DNA of 64,000 nucleotides from Nageia nagi. Taxonomy: Eukaryota; Pinophyta. The translations under genes and the position numbers were made by a program. Position 1 is the stretch's first letter. Every line of letters starts with the position of its first letter. Positions 1 to 11,313 of this stretch are shown piece after piece. Under the pieces are notes generated by a model. The model searched no databases. It had not been told where the DNA came from and worked only from the letters and a program-made list of their open reading frames with translations. Location of the stretch: positions 94,736,001-94,800,000 of the forward strand of contig JBITNC010000001.1 in assembly GCA_050084985.1 (NCBI GenBank). The letters run 5' to 3'.

Positions 1-748
1 TCTAGTGCACACTTCATTTATTTATCATTATATTTGAATAAATATCATCTTTGTAGAATTATTTTGTGTTTATATTTATTATTTACAAAATTTACCATCT
101 ACAAGAGTAATACATGATGTCTTTTGTAACAACTTTTCAATTATTTTATGTAAATATTCATCTTTATAATTGATAGCTTCTATTTTGGATTGAGGTAACA
201 TAGAATTCATAAAAGTACTTTCTAATTCATATTCAACAATGGTAATATTGTTTGCTATATTTTTCCATTTTTTCACAAAATCATTAACAATTTATTTATC
301 TTTTTTATTATGGTTGCATAAATTTCTAAATGCTACTTGTGTTTTGATATTATGCTTGAAATACGACATAAATTTAGAAAAAAATATATTTATAAGTATA
401 AATACTTCTTACATGAAGGGAATAATATTATTTCAATGCTTTACTTTTTATGCTAAATTATAAAATAATTTAGCAAGCATATCCTCATTAGTTATGTAAT
501 TAATAGTATCCTTTTTATATTCTTTTTGCATATACTTTGTGAAGGAGTTTACTTCTTTGTAAAGTTGAATGTTTTAAATATTTTATTTGGAATAGATGTT
601 GAAATTGTAATTTGGTGAAAAAAAGCCAAAATGGGTACAACATTTTTAAATTTTTCTTCATATGCATCTCCTCCTCTTCAATTTAGTTTTAATACTGGAT
701 AAATTATCATAAACTATGGTGGGTTTTAATAGGATCCCAAATCCTATC
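1..748. other. AT-rich stretch without recognised gene
   Basis: Only short, compositionally driven open frames occur on either strand. No repeat, RNA or promoter signal was recognised. The duplicated block A begins just after this stretch. Confidence 0.6.
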
Positions 749-2754
749 AAAATGGATTTTTCATATAGGCTCTCAAAATCTATTATATTGATAACAATTA
801 TTTTCTTACCCAACCACTATATGTATGTAGCTCAAATTTACCCATGCAACAAAATGAATCTCTAGGGTTTTAACTATCACCAAACCCATTACAATGCTTT
901 TTGTCAACAAACCATCACTTTGATGTAGCCAAAAAGAAATAAAAACAAACATCAAGGGTTTTATCAGAACCTAAAAACATCACCATGAATTAAAATCTAC
1001 ACAGTAACAAAATCAATCAAAATTCATAACTTCACTTAAAATCACCACTAGAATCAATAATACCTATAGGGCATAATGATTACTTCTCCTACTTCCCATT
1101 TATCATTTGTTTATGGCTAGGACAAGCATCCAACCATCTCTAATAATATTTGAACTATTGAATCATCTAATTACATACACACAACTATATGATGGTTAGT
1201 GGAGCCCTATGTTATGATTGAATCAACCTTCTTTCATGCCATTTATCATTTCACTTTGCAAATATAGGACCCTAACCATTTCCTACAAATTTCAATGCCT
1301 AATTATCAAATATGACTTCGGGCATGGGGAAGCTACCTATTATAACTAATTCCTCACCTCACCACGAATGCAATTTTATAATATCAAATATACCTAATTC
1401 ATTAATAAATCATAAATAAGGGAATCAACCTACCATCCAAACCACCTAAAATGCTATTTCCATCATCGAATATGCTTGTATTGCAATTAAATCATAAAAG
1501 AAGGCATCGAAAACTCATGCAAACAATCCAAAAATATCATCTATCTTCTTCAAGTTCCTACCTTAGTGAAGATTTTTATGGGGAAGGGCACATGTGTGAA
1601 ATGTAGATGTACCCACACCACTTATTTTTAAATTACAATGTATTGATAAAGATATTTAATTCTAAATATACTCCTTTTTGTTGTAGTATAAAAAAGATGT
1701 TTAACAAATTTACTATACAAATCTCCTTCAAGTGGATGAATAAGGATGCCATTCAATTTTCAACTACAACATCTAAACTTCAACACTCCAACACCTATAG
1801 TACCCTTTTGTAGTATCATTACTCCTCCAACAACTCCATGTAATTATCTTCTTCATGCATCTTCTTAGATTGTGAAGATATATAGTTTATATATAGAAAG
1901 ATCTACTAACTTGCTACTATTATTGCTATCATATATTCTTTCTTAGAGAGATTACCTTATACCTATGGAAATGTGGTATTGAGTGAGATGCATGATTACC
2001 CAACCTTATTTTGTGAGTTGCCTATGGTGTGCATGATTACCCAACATTATTCCATGAATGCCCCATGGTGTGCTTGCTAACCTAACATTATTTTGTGAGT
2101 ACCTTATGGTGTGCATGCTTACCCAATATTATTTTGTGAGTGGCCCATGTCATCACCTATCTCTCTCTTATAGATAACTTATTTTTTATCTTACATCGAT
2201 GCAATCTATAAATAATCCCAACTATGTAAATAATCCCATGAGGTTCATAAATGAGTCAATTTTGATTCACTTGTAGAGACTACAAGAGAAAATATTTGTA
2301 AATATCTAATCTTTAATGACGTTATTAGGGATCCTTGATATCTACCTAACCATTATATTTAGTTCAACATTACAATTAGAGTGGTGCATGAACTCATTAA
2401 TCCCACTAAATATCATAGCATATGTCTTTACTATATGGTAATGTTGAATACCATAGATTCTGTAAACCAATATATTTTGTATGTGAATAACCACCCATAT
2501 TGAATTTGTAAAGCATAAAGTATATAATAGTTTATTTAGATAAATATAGAGAATTAAATTTTAGTTTGATATTTATTGAATATATTTTCCTTTCAATTTA
2601 TTCTAGTGTTTATTCATGTATGAAAAACATATTCATTATGTTTTCCAATAGAAAAATGAATAAGCTTTTGAGGGTCTTTTCTTTATCTTTGCACATCACT
2701 TCATCATAAGTATTTCATATTTGGAATGCCCTTATTTTTTCTTTCTAATAATAA
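749..2754 (+). repeat. Duplicated block, copy A, left part
   Basis: This segment aligns almost continuously with 23578-25577 in the same orientation, with scattered substitutions and small indels. In a 300-bp stretch compared by eye the two differ at roughly 7-8% of positions. The block resumes after the Copia-1 insertion at 11314. It holds no convincing coding sequence. The block could be an old dispersed element rather than a segmental duplication: it has a TG near the start (753) and a CA near the far end, but no primer binding site or polypurine tract next to either copy, so I do not call the copies LTRs. Confidence 0.85.
1989..2152 (+). repeat. 41-bp tandem repeat, four units, in copy A
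   Basis: Units begin at 1989, 2030, 2071 and 2112, an exact 41-bp period. Each opens with TGCATG or TGCTTG and ends with a CCTATGGTG-like string. Copy B carries the same four units, so the array existed before the block was duplicated. Confidence 0.85.
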
Positions 2755-2759
2755 ATTAC
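2755..2759. other. Target-site duplication of Copia-1, left
   Basis: ATTAC directly precedes the 5' LTR and is repeated exactly at 11314-11318 after the 3' LTR. The unfilled copy B has a single ATTAC at the matching position (25578-25582). Confidence 0.95.
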
Positions 2760-3248
2760 TGTTAGAATTTGTAATGAAATATTGTGAATATCTAAACTCC
2801 TTGTAAATTCAATTAATCACTTAAAGGATATTTAGATACCTTAAGGGATTAATTGAATTCTTTATTATGTAAACTTTGACCTTACCATGTGGTTAGTTGG
2901 TAGGTTAAAGTTAGGTAATATATTTATTGTAACCCTAACCTTACCTTTGGGTTAAAAGGAGGTTAGGGAGGTGCTCTCATGCTATAAATAGAGGGCCTCT
3001 CCTCTTGTAATATTACTTAGATTTTGAGTAAGATTACTCTACTAGTTTGTGTAGGAGAGAAAGGAATTGTAGTAAGAGGGTGCATAGTTTGAGAATTGAG
3101 ATCTAGTTGTGGATATACTCTCAAGGAGGGAGGAACCACTTATATTGGTGTCATCTTGTGTGAATGGTGTTATTAGCTTGTAGATGTTGAATGATTAAGT
3201 TTCCTATAGTATTGGACCTTGAGGATTAGTGTAGAACTAATTCCATCA
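2760..3248 (+). repeat. Copia-1 5' LTR
   Basis: It is 489 bp, starts TGTTAG, ends ATCA, and is ~98% identical to 10826-11313. A TATA box (TATAAATA) lies at 2983-2990, the expected promoter for the genomic transcript. The solo LTR at 48160-48599 opens with a similar sequence in the opposite orientation. Confidence 0.95.
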
Positions 3249-3250
3249 AT

Positions 3251-3262
3251 TGGTATCAGAGC
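3251..3262 (+). other. Copia-1 primer binding site
   Basis: TGGTATCAGAGC, two bases after the LTR end, is the usual plant Copia primer site complementary to the 3' end of initiator methionine tRNA. Confidence 0.95.
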
Positions 3263-3816
3263 TTGGTGTGGAAGCTCCTTCAACATTCTTTGAAACTTCT
3301 TCAATTTGGAGGTCTCCATTTCTCATCTTCTTACATTGTTGAGGTAAAACATAATAGAAGGTATACATTTTTTACCTTCTTGGTTAATTATTGAATAATT
3401 GTATTTTACTACTAACATATTGTGTGCTATATGTTGACTATTGTTGAGCTAAATATGATTAACAATTTTTGATACTAACCTCTTTTGTGAATAGCTTTTT
3501 TTTGCAAATTGATTATTTGCTCATTATTTAAGAGGATACTATACAAAAATTAAGTTGAGGAATTTTTTTCCTTATGAAGAAGATAATTTTTTTAACCTTT
3601 TTTTGTTAATAAAAATGGGTAATTTCTTTTGTGAGAGGGAGAAATTTCAATTTTTTATTTTATTTGCAACTTTATATATATTTATATATATAAACATTTT
3701 TTAAAAGGAGGAATACAATATTAAAATTAGTATTGGTTTGATCATTGTTGGTTTAATTTAAAAAAAAAATATGTAAACAAATCATTATTGAGATCTTTTT
3801 TGCTAGGTGAATTTTG

Positions 3817-4206
3817 TTACAAACTGTGAATCTTTGGCTCCGACATCTTTAGAGCATCCTGCTTCACCCCCTTGGGTGATGCCATCTGTCCCTTAAACTT
3901 GGCTTTACAAGCCTCCACATCAGCTGATCTAGCTGGCACAGCCACAAGAGAAGGCAAAGGCTTCCCTGGAAACACCCACTACCCGAAAAATCCCACCTTT
4001 CGATTCTCCATAGCCTTGAAAAAGCCTTGCTTCTTTACCTAATAATTCCCTGACGTTGCCCAGAAGGGATACTCTGGTGGTAGGTTTTCCTCCCTGGGAT
4101 AGTTAAGAAAAATTTTCTTCTCCACCACGACCCACCGAGGAGGATTCAATAAACAAAGTTCAGAAGTGGCAGAAGAGGAAGTCGAGGTGAAGCCTAGCTC
4201 ATCCAT
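3817..4206 (-). pseudogene. Antisense coding-like fragment in the Copia-1 leader
   Basis: Read on the minus strand from an ATG at 4206, one frame runs 130 codons to a TAA at 3817-3819 with only two internal stops, both TAG (4039-4041 and 3979-3981). The conceptual product is not low-complexity: it contains stretches such as PPRWVVVEKKIF and PPEYPFWATSG, and a Lys-rich C-terminal part. Its GC content is clearly above that of the surrounding leader. I do not recognise the family. It could be a host gene fragment captured by the retroelement, or the remains of an antisense retroelement ORF. I see no matching fragment in the Copia-2 leader. Confidence 0.4.
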
Positions 4207-4379
4207 TGATGGCACGGATCAAACTGGTGACCTCACCCCGGGCAACCCAAGGTGGAACTCCATTTCCTTCAGATTCTATTGCTCTCCTCCCTTCCCATCA
4301 CCATAATAGAAACCCCTCCTCCACGCTACCGCAAAACCTCATCTTTGCTTGTAACTCTGCGTGCCTGGGTTGCACCTTC

Positions 4380-4580
4380 TCTCTCCTCCCTCACCAGCTG
4401 GGCCCCTTTTTTTGGTGGCTGTAGTGGTCACACATGCCTTTGCTATGCCTTCTCCTTCCTCCCTCACCAGTTGCACCCTTGGCAGAGCCCCTTCCTTTTT
4501 TGATCTAGTTGTGCCTCTTCCCTAAGCCTTCTCCTCATGTTGCTCCCTCGCTGACTGCGCCCTTGGCAGCGCCCCTTTTT
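4380..4580 (+). repeat. C/T-rich imperfect repeats in the leader
   Basis: Three degenerate copies of a motif resembling CTCCCTCACCAG followed by GGCAG and GCCCC occur near 4386, 4456 and 4535. Short sense-strand open frames across them look like by-products of composition. Copia-2 has a C/T-rich island (sense strand) at a comparable leader position (58600-59100). Confidence 0.5.
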
Positions 4581-6175
4581 TTTTCCTTTTTTTTACATAT
4601 CTATCAACATTTTTGTTACCTCTCTTCATTAAAAATAAAAACAAAACAACAAACTTTTCAACAACTTCTTGTTGGATGAGAGACAATGCATTAATTTTTG
4701 AGTTGGAAATTTTTTTTATTCTTTGCAAAGTCTCTCTAATGCTTTAATTTTTTGGTAAGAAGCATTAATTATTTGAAGTCAAACCTTGTTGGATAGAAGT
4801 TTTTTTTTCCAAAAATAAGGCTAATTTAATTTTGTTGAGCATGATAGTCAATCCTCATAAAGTTTTGATAGGTAAACACCTTACCTCTTGCAAGATCTGG
4901 TTGTTCAAAAATTAAAGTCTCTTTTCTCCATAAGTTTTATGAGCATGATATTTTTCTTACCTAAAAGAGGAAATTTTTTGGAGCTACATGATCAAGTATT
5001 TCTAAAATTTTCTTTCTTTAAGTTCAAATTAAATGCTTATAGTACCTTTTTTAAGTAAGAAGGGGGAGAATTTAGTGCCTTTTTTGAAGTCATTAAATGT
5101 CAAGTTTATTAATGCTTAACTTATGCATTTTTTTTAATTCTCTAAATGCTTAAACTAATGCTAAAGTAGGACTTAAGCATTGTCTATGAATTCATAATTT
5201 ATGCCAAGTATGAATGGACTTATTCATTAAATGTTAAGTTATGAATAAACCCTAGGCATTCTTTGCTAAGTGATTTATGGCATTTCTTTTTACTAGTCAT
5301 GAGTAGGACTTAGAACATTTAAAAATGAATTCATGCTAAGTATAGAAATTATGCAATTTTTTTTTTTTAAATTAATGAATGGATTAAATGCTAAGTAGGA
5401 CTTAGCCCTTTTAAATTCATTAAAGTGTTGAATGAATTTATGAACTTGAGCAAGTATGCAAAATGTAAAAATGTCCTTTAGGGGTTAGTACAAAACCCAT
5501 TGGACTCTTATATTTCAAGTTCTTATGGATGATGTATTTTTAATTCTTTACTTTATATTTTTGCATAATTTCTTTATACTTGCAAAACATAAAATATTGA
5601 AAGTAACCCCTAAAATGAACACATCTGTACGTACTTTTCCATAACATGACTTGTTTGGGAGCCATGAGGGGAGGACAGGGTAGACTGAGCCTTTTTAGTC
5701 TGAAGAACCAAGTGGTGGTAAATCCATCTTAATTACCCCTAAGACCTCTTTGGATTGGACATAACTCTATTAGGTGGATAGGCATGTGTGTAGTGATACC
5801 ACATATCCGCACGTCCATTCAGGGATTATCTTGATAACCTAGGAGGAAAACCTGAAAACCTTAAACAAGATAATTAAACTAGTCGGTCTAACATATGTTG
5901 GATCCTTGGAAAATAGTTGGTACTTCTCCTTGAGAGAGTATATTACTGACCAAGGTGAACTGGTTGAGGACTGGTAGTACTTGGACTCCACTTTATGGGC
6001 ATCCAGGTGAAGGCCTAATTTTATACAAGAAAACAACCTCAACTTTATCCTTCTATGGATCTTGGTTTATAAGTTTGCACATGTGGGACATGTTTACTTA
6101 TCAATATTTGATTTGTATAGATGTTAAATTGTAGAAATTTATTCATTCTTCTTGCTTATTTACTTTTGTGTAGCA

Positions 6176-7116
6176 ATGGTTGAAACCTTCATACCCAAGC
6201 ATATACTGATGGTTCCAACTTTGGCATATGGGAACCTCGTATGAAAGCTGAGTTACAAGCAAGGAAGCTATGGCAGATAGTTAATGAAGACTTGGTTGCT
6301 CCTACAGATGAGAAGGCTCTTGAAATCTACAACTCAAAGAATGAGTTAGCAACTTCAATGATTTATCATGCAGTTTTAGATGACGTACTTCTCATGATCT
6401 CTTCTTCAACATCAGCAAAGGAAGCTTGGGATAGGCTGAAGAAAATTTATCTTAGGTCAAAATTTTCAAGGAGGTTCACTATTTTACAAAAGTTGTTGCA
6501 ATATCATCAAGGTGAATATGAAAGTCTTCTATTTACTTGAACAAAATCATTGACCTCAGGACACAACTGGTTGGCTGTGGGTGTAACTGGATCAATGATG
6601 AGTTATAGTCTTCATCATTCTTCAAAGCCTTTCTACAAAGTTTAGTAACTTTGTCACGATTATGGAAACTAAGCTCGATGATGAAGAAGATGTCATCTCT
6701 CTTGATAACCTTTCTAGACTCCTTCTAAGCATGAAGAAACTTTGAATAAGAAAATGTTGAACTTTTCTCCAAAGGACAATAACATTGCTCTAGGAGCAAC
6801 CAAAACTCCTTTCAAGAAGAAGTCCAATCATTATAAATCCAAAGATAACAAATCCTCACTTACCTTTAGGAAGCATGAGAAAAAGGGCAACAATAATGGC
6901 AACTTCAAGCAAAGGAATGACAAAGCTGGATCACACAATCCAAAACCTAAGGAAAAGTTTGATGGAAATTATAACTTATGTGGCATCTTTGGTCACAAAG
7001 AGTATGATTTTCATAAAAAGAAATTTGCTGAAAAAGGTAAGGGAAATGCAAATGTAAAAAATTTCAATAATAAAAAGAAGAACAAGCATGCTGCTACTAT
7101 TGCCTACTACTCATGA
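6176..7116 (+). pseudogene. gag: Copia-1 gag, frameshifted
   Basis: The ATG at 6176 opens a Copia capsid-type protein that binds and packages the element RNA. A one-base shift occurs before the conserved DGSNFGIWEPRMKAEL stretch (about 6207-6255), which matches the start of UBN2-type plant Copia gag. The middle reads through a stop at 6538-6540 and changes frame near 6600, where MET-KLDDEEDV appears. The C-terminal part (6742-7116) is Lys/Asn-rich nucleocapsid. Its zinc knuckle (about 6976-7020) has lost two of four ligands: the first and last Cys positions are Tyr and Phe, while Cys and His remain. It cannot make a working Gag. Confidence 0.85.
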
Positions 7117-8390
7117 CTCAAACTATTTCAAATGATGGGATTGTTGATTCAGGATGCACTAATCACATGTGTTATGAAAAGGATAAGTTTGAAAACTTTC
7201 ATAAGTACAAGAAGGATGCAGTTGTGATAGGTGATAATTCAGTCCTTGATGTTCAAGGAATAGGGAGTGTGAAGATTCATGGAAAGGTTCTTGATAATGT
7301 CTTTTATGTGCCTAAACTAAGGATGAATCTTATCTCTGTAATTCAAATTAGAAGGAAAGGATACTCATTTGATTTTACCTCACACTCCTGGTGTGTTAAG
7401 AAAGGACTTGCCACCTTGATGAAAGGATCATAAAGGATGACCTTTATATTGTGAATCAAGTTCCTTCAAAGATGTGTCTTGCTGCAAATTTTATTCAAAG
7501 GGTAATCTTTGGCATCAACGATTAGGGCACCTTAACCACAAGAGTATTCAAGATATGAAAAATCAAGAACTTATGAAAGATTTACCTAATATTTCACCCA
7601 TAATTAGTCTCTGTGAAAGGTGCATTCTAAAAAGATGAATAGGCAAAAGTTTGAAAAAGATAAGGCAACTTGGGCTACTCATCCTCTTCAACTTGTGCAT
7701 TCAGATTTGATGGGTCCATTTCAGACTAAGTCTCTAGGGGGAGCTTCTTATGTTCTGACCTTCATTAATGACTTTAGCAGGATGACATTTGGTTATCTAC
7801 TTGAGCACAAGGATCAAACTTTTGATAGGTTTAAAGACTTCAAGGCTCTTGTTGAAAATCAAACTGAATTTTAAGATCAAGATGTTGAGATCTATAATGG
7901 GGGTGAGTATAATAGCAATGAGTTTAACGACTATTGTGTTAAACATGGGATCAAGCGCAATTCACAATCCCTTACACCCCTCAACAAAATGGAGTTACTG
8001 AAAGGAAGAATCGAACCATTATGGAAATGGCAAGGTGCATGTTGGGTAACCTTCCTAGTTTCTTATGAGGTGAAGCTGTTCACACTGCTATTCACACCCT
8101 AAATAGGTATCCTACTAAAGCAGTTGAAGGTAAAACTTTGTATGAAGCATGGACAAGAAAGAAACCTAACATATCACACTTTACGATCTTCGGTTGTGAT
8201 GCATTTGCCTTCATTACCTCAGAGAAAATAAAGAAGTTGGATAAAAGATCAGAAAAATGCATCTTTGTGGGGTATGATAATTCAGCATAGAGGTTACAGG
8301 CTCTACTCCTCATCCCATAAATAGTCTTTATTTCTAGGGATGTCAAGTTCAATAAACTTTCTAAGATACAACTTCTCATGCTGAGGTGTC
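7113..8390 (+). pseudogene. pol: Copia-1 protease and integrase, broken
   Basis: The aspartic protease motif Asp-Ser-Gly is intact at 7146-7154 (VDSGCTNHMC context). A frameshift/stop follows near 7430. The GAG-pre-integrase and HHCC zinc region is visible at about 7500-7640 (LWHQRLGHLNH, then CERC). The integrase core starts with HSDLMGP, has FINDFSR, a stop at 7873-7875, and in another frame the catalytic-Glu block NGVTERKNRT near 7990. The three acidic catalytic positions are still readable although the frames are not joined. The C-terminal part (KCIFVGYD) near 8255 precedes a further stop. Confidence 0.85.
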
Positions 8391-8559
8391 TGATTCAGAT
8401 GATTCTTCAGCTGCACCTAACTAGTTGGATGATCATGTAGGGAAGTCACCACAAGAGCAAAATTCTCCAGCTCAAAGAATTACAAGAAGTATGACCTTGA
8501 ATAAATCTTTATTTTCCAAAATTGATAATAGAATGAGCCATCAACCTTCAAAGAAGCTT

Positions 8560-10071
8560 CCAAGCAAGAGTGTTGGATGGAAGCTATGAAAGTTGAGTAT
8601 GAGGCACTCGTGAAAAATGAAACTTGGGATTTGGTTCCTTATCTCAATGAGAATAATGTGATTGGAAATAAATGGATATACAAGGTCAAGTACAATTTTG
8701 ATGGAGAAATTGAAAAATACAAAGCAAGGTTAGTGGCCAAAGGATTCGCTCAGAAATATGGTATTGATTATGAGGAAACCTTTGCTCTGTGGCTAAGATG
8801 CCTACTGTCAGATAATCCTTGCTCTTTTTGTAGCTCAAGGATGGAAAGTTTTTCAACTTGATGTCAAGAGTGCATTTCTCAATGGTGACTTGGATGTAGA
8901 AATCTACATGAATCAACAGAAAGATTTATTCCAAAGGTAAAGAGTCTTTTGTGTGCAAGCTAAAGAAGTCTTTGTATGGACTTAAGCAAGCACCTAGAGC
9001 ATGGTACAAGAAAATTTTAGGATTCTTTGCAGATATTGATTTTTCCAAGTGCTTCTTTGACTCAGATCTCTATGTACTCAATCAAGGAAAAGATGTGGTC
9101 TTAATTCTCCTTTATGTGGATGATCTTCTCATAACTAGTAATCATATTGAAATCATCCATGAATGCATATCCAAACTAAAGGCAACATTTGAAATGATTG
9201 ATCTAGATCAATTGCATTACTATCTTGGGGTGAAGTATACCAACACAAAGATTATACTTATCTTAGTCAATCTAAGTATATATCAGAATCTTGCAAAAGT
9301 TTGGAATGGAGGAGTGTAGATATGTTGTAATACCTATTTCTCCTAGAATCATTGTATCTCTAACTTAGATTCTTAGTTGGCTGATGCTACAGCTTATAGA
9401 CAATTGATCAGTAGTCTTCTGTATCTGACTATCTCTCAACCTGATATTGCCTTTGCAGTGAATCTGATGGCATGATTCATGCAAAAACCATATGTTGAGC
9501 ACCTCAATGCTGTTAAGCAAATCTTGAGGTATGTGGCAAGGATAAAGGATCTTGCTCTTAAGTATTCCAAAGTGCCCTCGATTGTTCTCTCTAGGTTCTC
9601 AAATTCTAATTATGGGGGAGATAGAGATGACAGAAAATCAACCTCTGCATATGTGTTCAGCATTGGTTCTGATGCTATCTCTTGGGCTTCCAAGAAGCAA
9701 CCTATTGTGACTCTTTCTACCACCGAAGCTGAATATGAGCCATGTTATTCCGCCCAAGAAGCTATTTGGCTAAGGCATCTTCTAAATGAAATTGGGTATG
9801 AGCAAAATGGCCCATCTCTTATTTCTTCAAATAATCAATCGGCTATCTCTTTGGCTAAGAATCCTATGTTCCATCAGAGAACCAAACATGTGGAAATCCA
9901 AGCCCATTTTATCAGGGAGAAGGTTCTAGATGACATCATACACTTGGAGTATTTCCATCTACTGTAAACTCTGCTAATTTATTCACCAAGCCCCTTCTTG
10001 AAGCTCAGTTCAGCAAGCTTAGGGATTCTCTTGGGTTGGTGAAGTTGCCCTCAAGGGGGAGTGAAGTTTGA
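8560..10071 (+). pseudogene. pol: Copia-1 reverse transcriptase and RNase H, broken
   Basis: The RT starts with [12 protein letters not shown] and continues to [10 protein letters not shown] and [11 protein letters not shown]; a frameshift follows near 8790. The second RT block (8951-9319) has LKKSLYGLKQAPRAWY and the catalytic YVDD at 9113-9124. RNase H (about 9390-9967) keeps the DRKST Asp region and the STTEAEY Glu, but the usual Asp of the DNQSA motif is Asn (SSNNQSA). Pol ends in a shifted frame at TGA 10069-10071, where the final codons overlap a purine run. Frameshifts and stops make it non-functional. Confidence 0.88.
10052..10062 (+). other. Internal purine tract at the end of Copia-1 pol
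   Basis: CAAGGGGGAGT lies in the last pol codons. It is nearly the same as the tract that abuts the 3' LTR at 10815-10825, and Copia-2 has its equivalent at 52974-52986. In many plant Copia elements the pol end overlaps the true PPT, so this may be the ancestral one. Confidence 0.6.
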
Positions 10072-10814
10072 ACTTTTGTTAGTGATGACAACTTCACCTC
10101 TAAGAGGCCCTTTTTTTTTGTTGTTGTTATATAGTGTTGATTATGATATACCTCCATGGTAAGTTTGCTCTATGTGAGGAACTTCTTTTACATTTTATAC
10201 CTCCATGGTAAGTTTGCTCTAATGAGAAACTTGTTGTACAAATTTTTGAGCATATAATTGATCAATCAGTTTCATTGTTCAAGTATTCATATGAGAAGAT
10301 CTGGTATGTGTCTTTAGGCATTGTACAGTCATCTATATGTTATGCTCTATTAATAATCAACACATTTCTATATACAACAGGTGACTATGAGTGATGGCTT
10401 GGCATCTCCGTGATGACTTATAGTGCACCATTGATCAGTTATTTATAAGATGGCATTATTTGATTCTCTTATTAATAAAATGAATATATGATGCATCTAA
10501 CTGATGTTGTTCATGAGTTGCTTGTAGCATGTAGGATCTTCTTCAAAAATGTAGGTTACTCACCTTGTGTAAGCAAGCTCATGGAGACTCACATGTCAGC
10601 TTAAAGTTGATTGACTACTATGTACAGTGAAACCAGTTGTGGTTAATGATTGTATTGTAAACCATTTTGTCAAATGGTATGTAGTGAGTCTCAAACTAGT
10701 TCTCAAAAAGATTCTCAAATATGTAAATGTTCTCATCTTTGCTTGTATCTCTATGGAGGAGAACTCTCTCTTACTCTCTCTCTTCTCTCTTCTACGCTCT
10801 ATCCCAATATTGCA
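10072..10814 (+). other. Non-coding region between pol and PPT of Copia-1
   Basis: About 740 bp with no plausible coding frame. It includes a 49-bp direct duplication (units share CCTCCATGGTAAGTTTGCTC, starting at 10151 and 10200). Copia-2 retains a related region at 52266-52965. Confidence 0.7.
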
Positions 10815-10825
10815 TTAAGGGGGAG
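10815..10825 (+). other. Copia-1 polypurine tract
   Basis: TTAAGGGGGAG directly abuts the 3' LTR start (TGTTAG at 10826), the expected plus-strand priming site. Confidence 0.93.
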
Positions 10826-11313
10826 TGTTAGAATTTGTAATGAAATATTGTGAATATCTAAACTCCTTGTAAATTCAATTAATCACTTAAAGGATATTTA
10901 GATACCTTAAGGGATTAATTGAATTCTTTATTATGTAAACTTTGACCTTACCATGTGGTTAGTTGGTAGGTTAAAGTTAGGTAATATATTTATTGTAACC
11001 CTAACCTTACCCTTGGGTTAAAGGAAGGTTAGGGAGGTGCTCTCATGCTATAAATAGAGGGCCTCTCCTCCTGTAATATTACTTAGATTTTGAGTAAGAT
11101 TACTCTACTAGTTTGTGTAGGAGAGAAAGGAATTGTAGTAAGAGGGTGCATAGTTTGAGAATTGAGATCTAGTTGTGGATGTACTCCTAAGGAGGGAGGA
11201 ACCACTTATATTGGTGTTATCTTGTGTGAATGGTGTTATTAGCTTGTAGATGTTGAATGATTAAGTTTCCCATAGTCTTGACCTTGAGGATTAGTGTAGA
11301 ACTAATTCCATCA
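10826..11313 (+). repeat. Copia-1 3' LTR
   Basis: It is 488 bp, the partner of 2760-3248. TATAAATA is at 11049-11056. It ends ATCA and is followed by the target duplication ATTAC (11314-11318). Confidence 0.95.

Larger units (their letters stand above)
3249..6175 (+). other. Unusually long Copia-1 leader
   Basis: There are 2.93 kb between the LTR and the gag ATG, far longer than the short leader typical of Ty1/Copia. It is AT-rich except for a GC-richer island at about 3830-4580 that contains an antisense coding-like stretch and a C/T-rich repeat. The part nearest gag (about 5620-6100) has a recognisable relative in the leader of Copia-2 (about 57060-57490, opposite strand), so the long leader belongs to the family rather than to one copy. 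Confidence 0.8.
2760..11313 (+). mobile_element. Copia-1: complete but coding-dead Ty1/Copia LTR retrotransposon
   Basis: An 8.55 kb element whose parts appear in order: 5' LTR, methionine-initiator PBS, a 2.9 kb leader, gag, protease, integrase, reverse transcriptase, RNase H, ~0.7 kb of non-coding sequence, polypurine tract and 3' LTR. The domain order PR-IN-RT-RH defines Ty1/Copia. Structure is complete, but gag-pol has frameshifts and stops, so it cannot encode its own proteins. LTRs differ by about ten substitutions and one 1-bp indel over 488 bp. It sits in duplicated block A and is absent from block B. Confidence 0.95.

Noticed and set aside
1607-1813. 68-codon plus-strand frame in block A
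   Set aside because: The corresponding part of copy B has indels that break the frame, so it is not conserved as protein.
4206-4503. Two overlapping plus-strand frames of 72 and 83 codons in the Copia-1 leader
   Set aside because: They follow a C/T-rich imperfect repeat, are Pro/Ser/Leu-rich by composition and show no domain.
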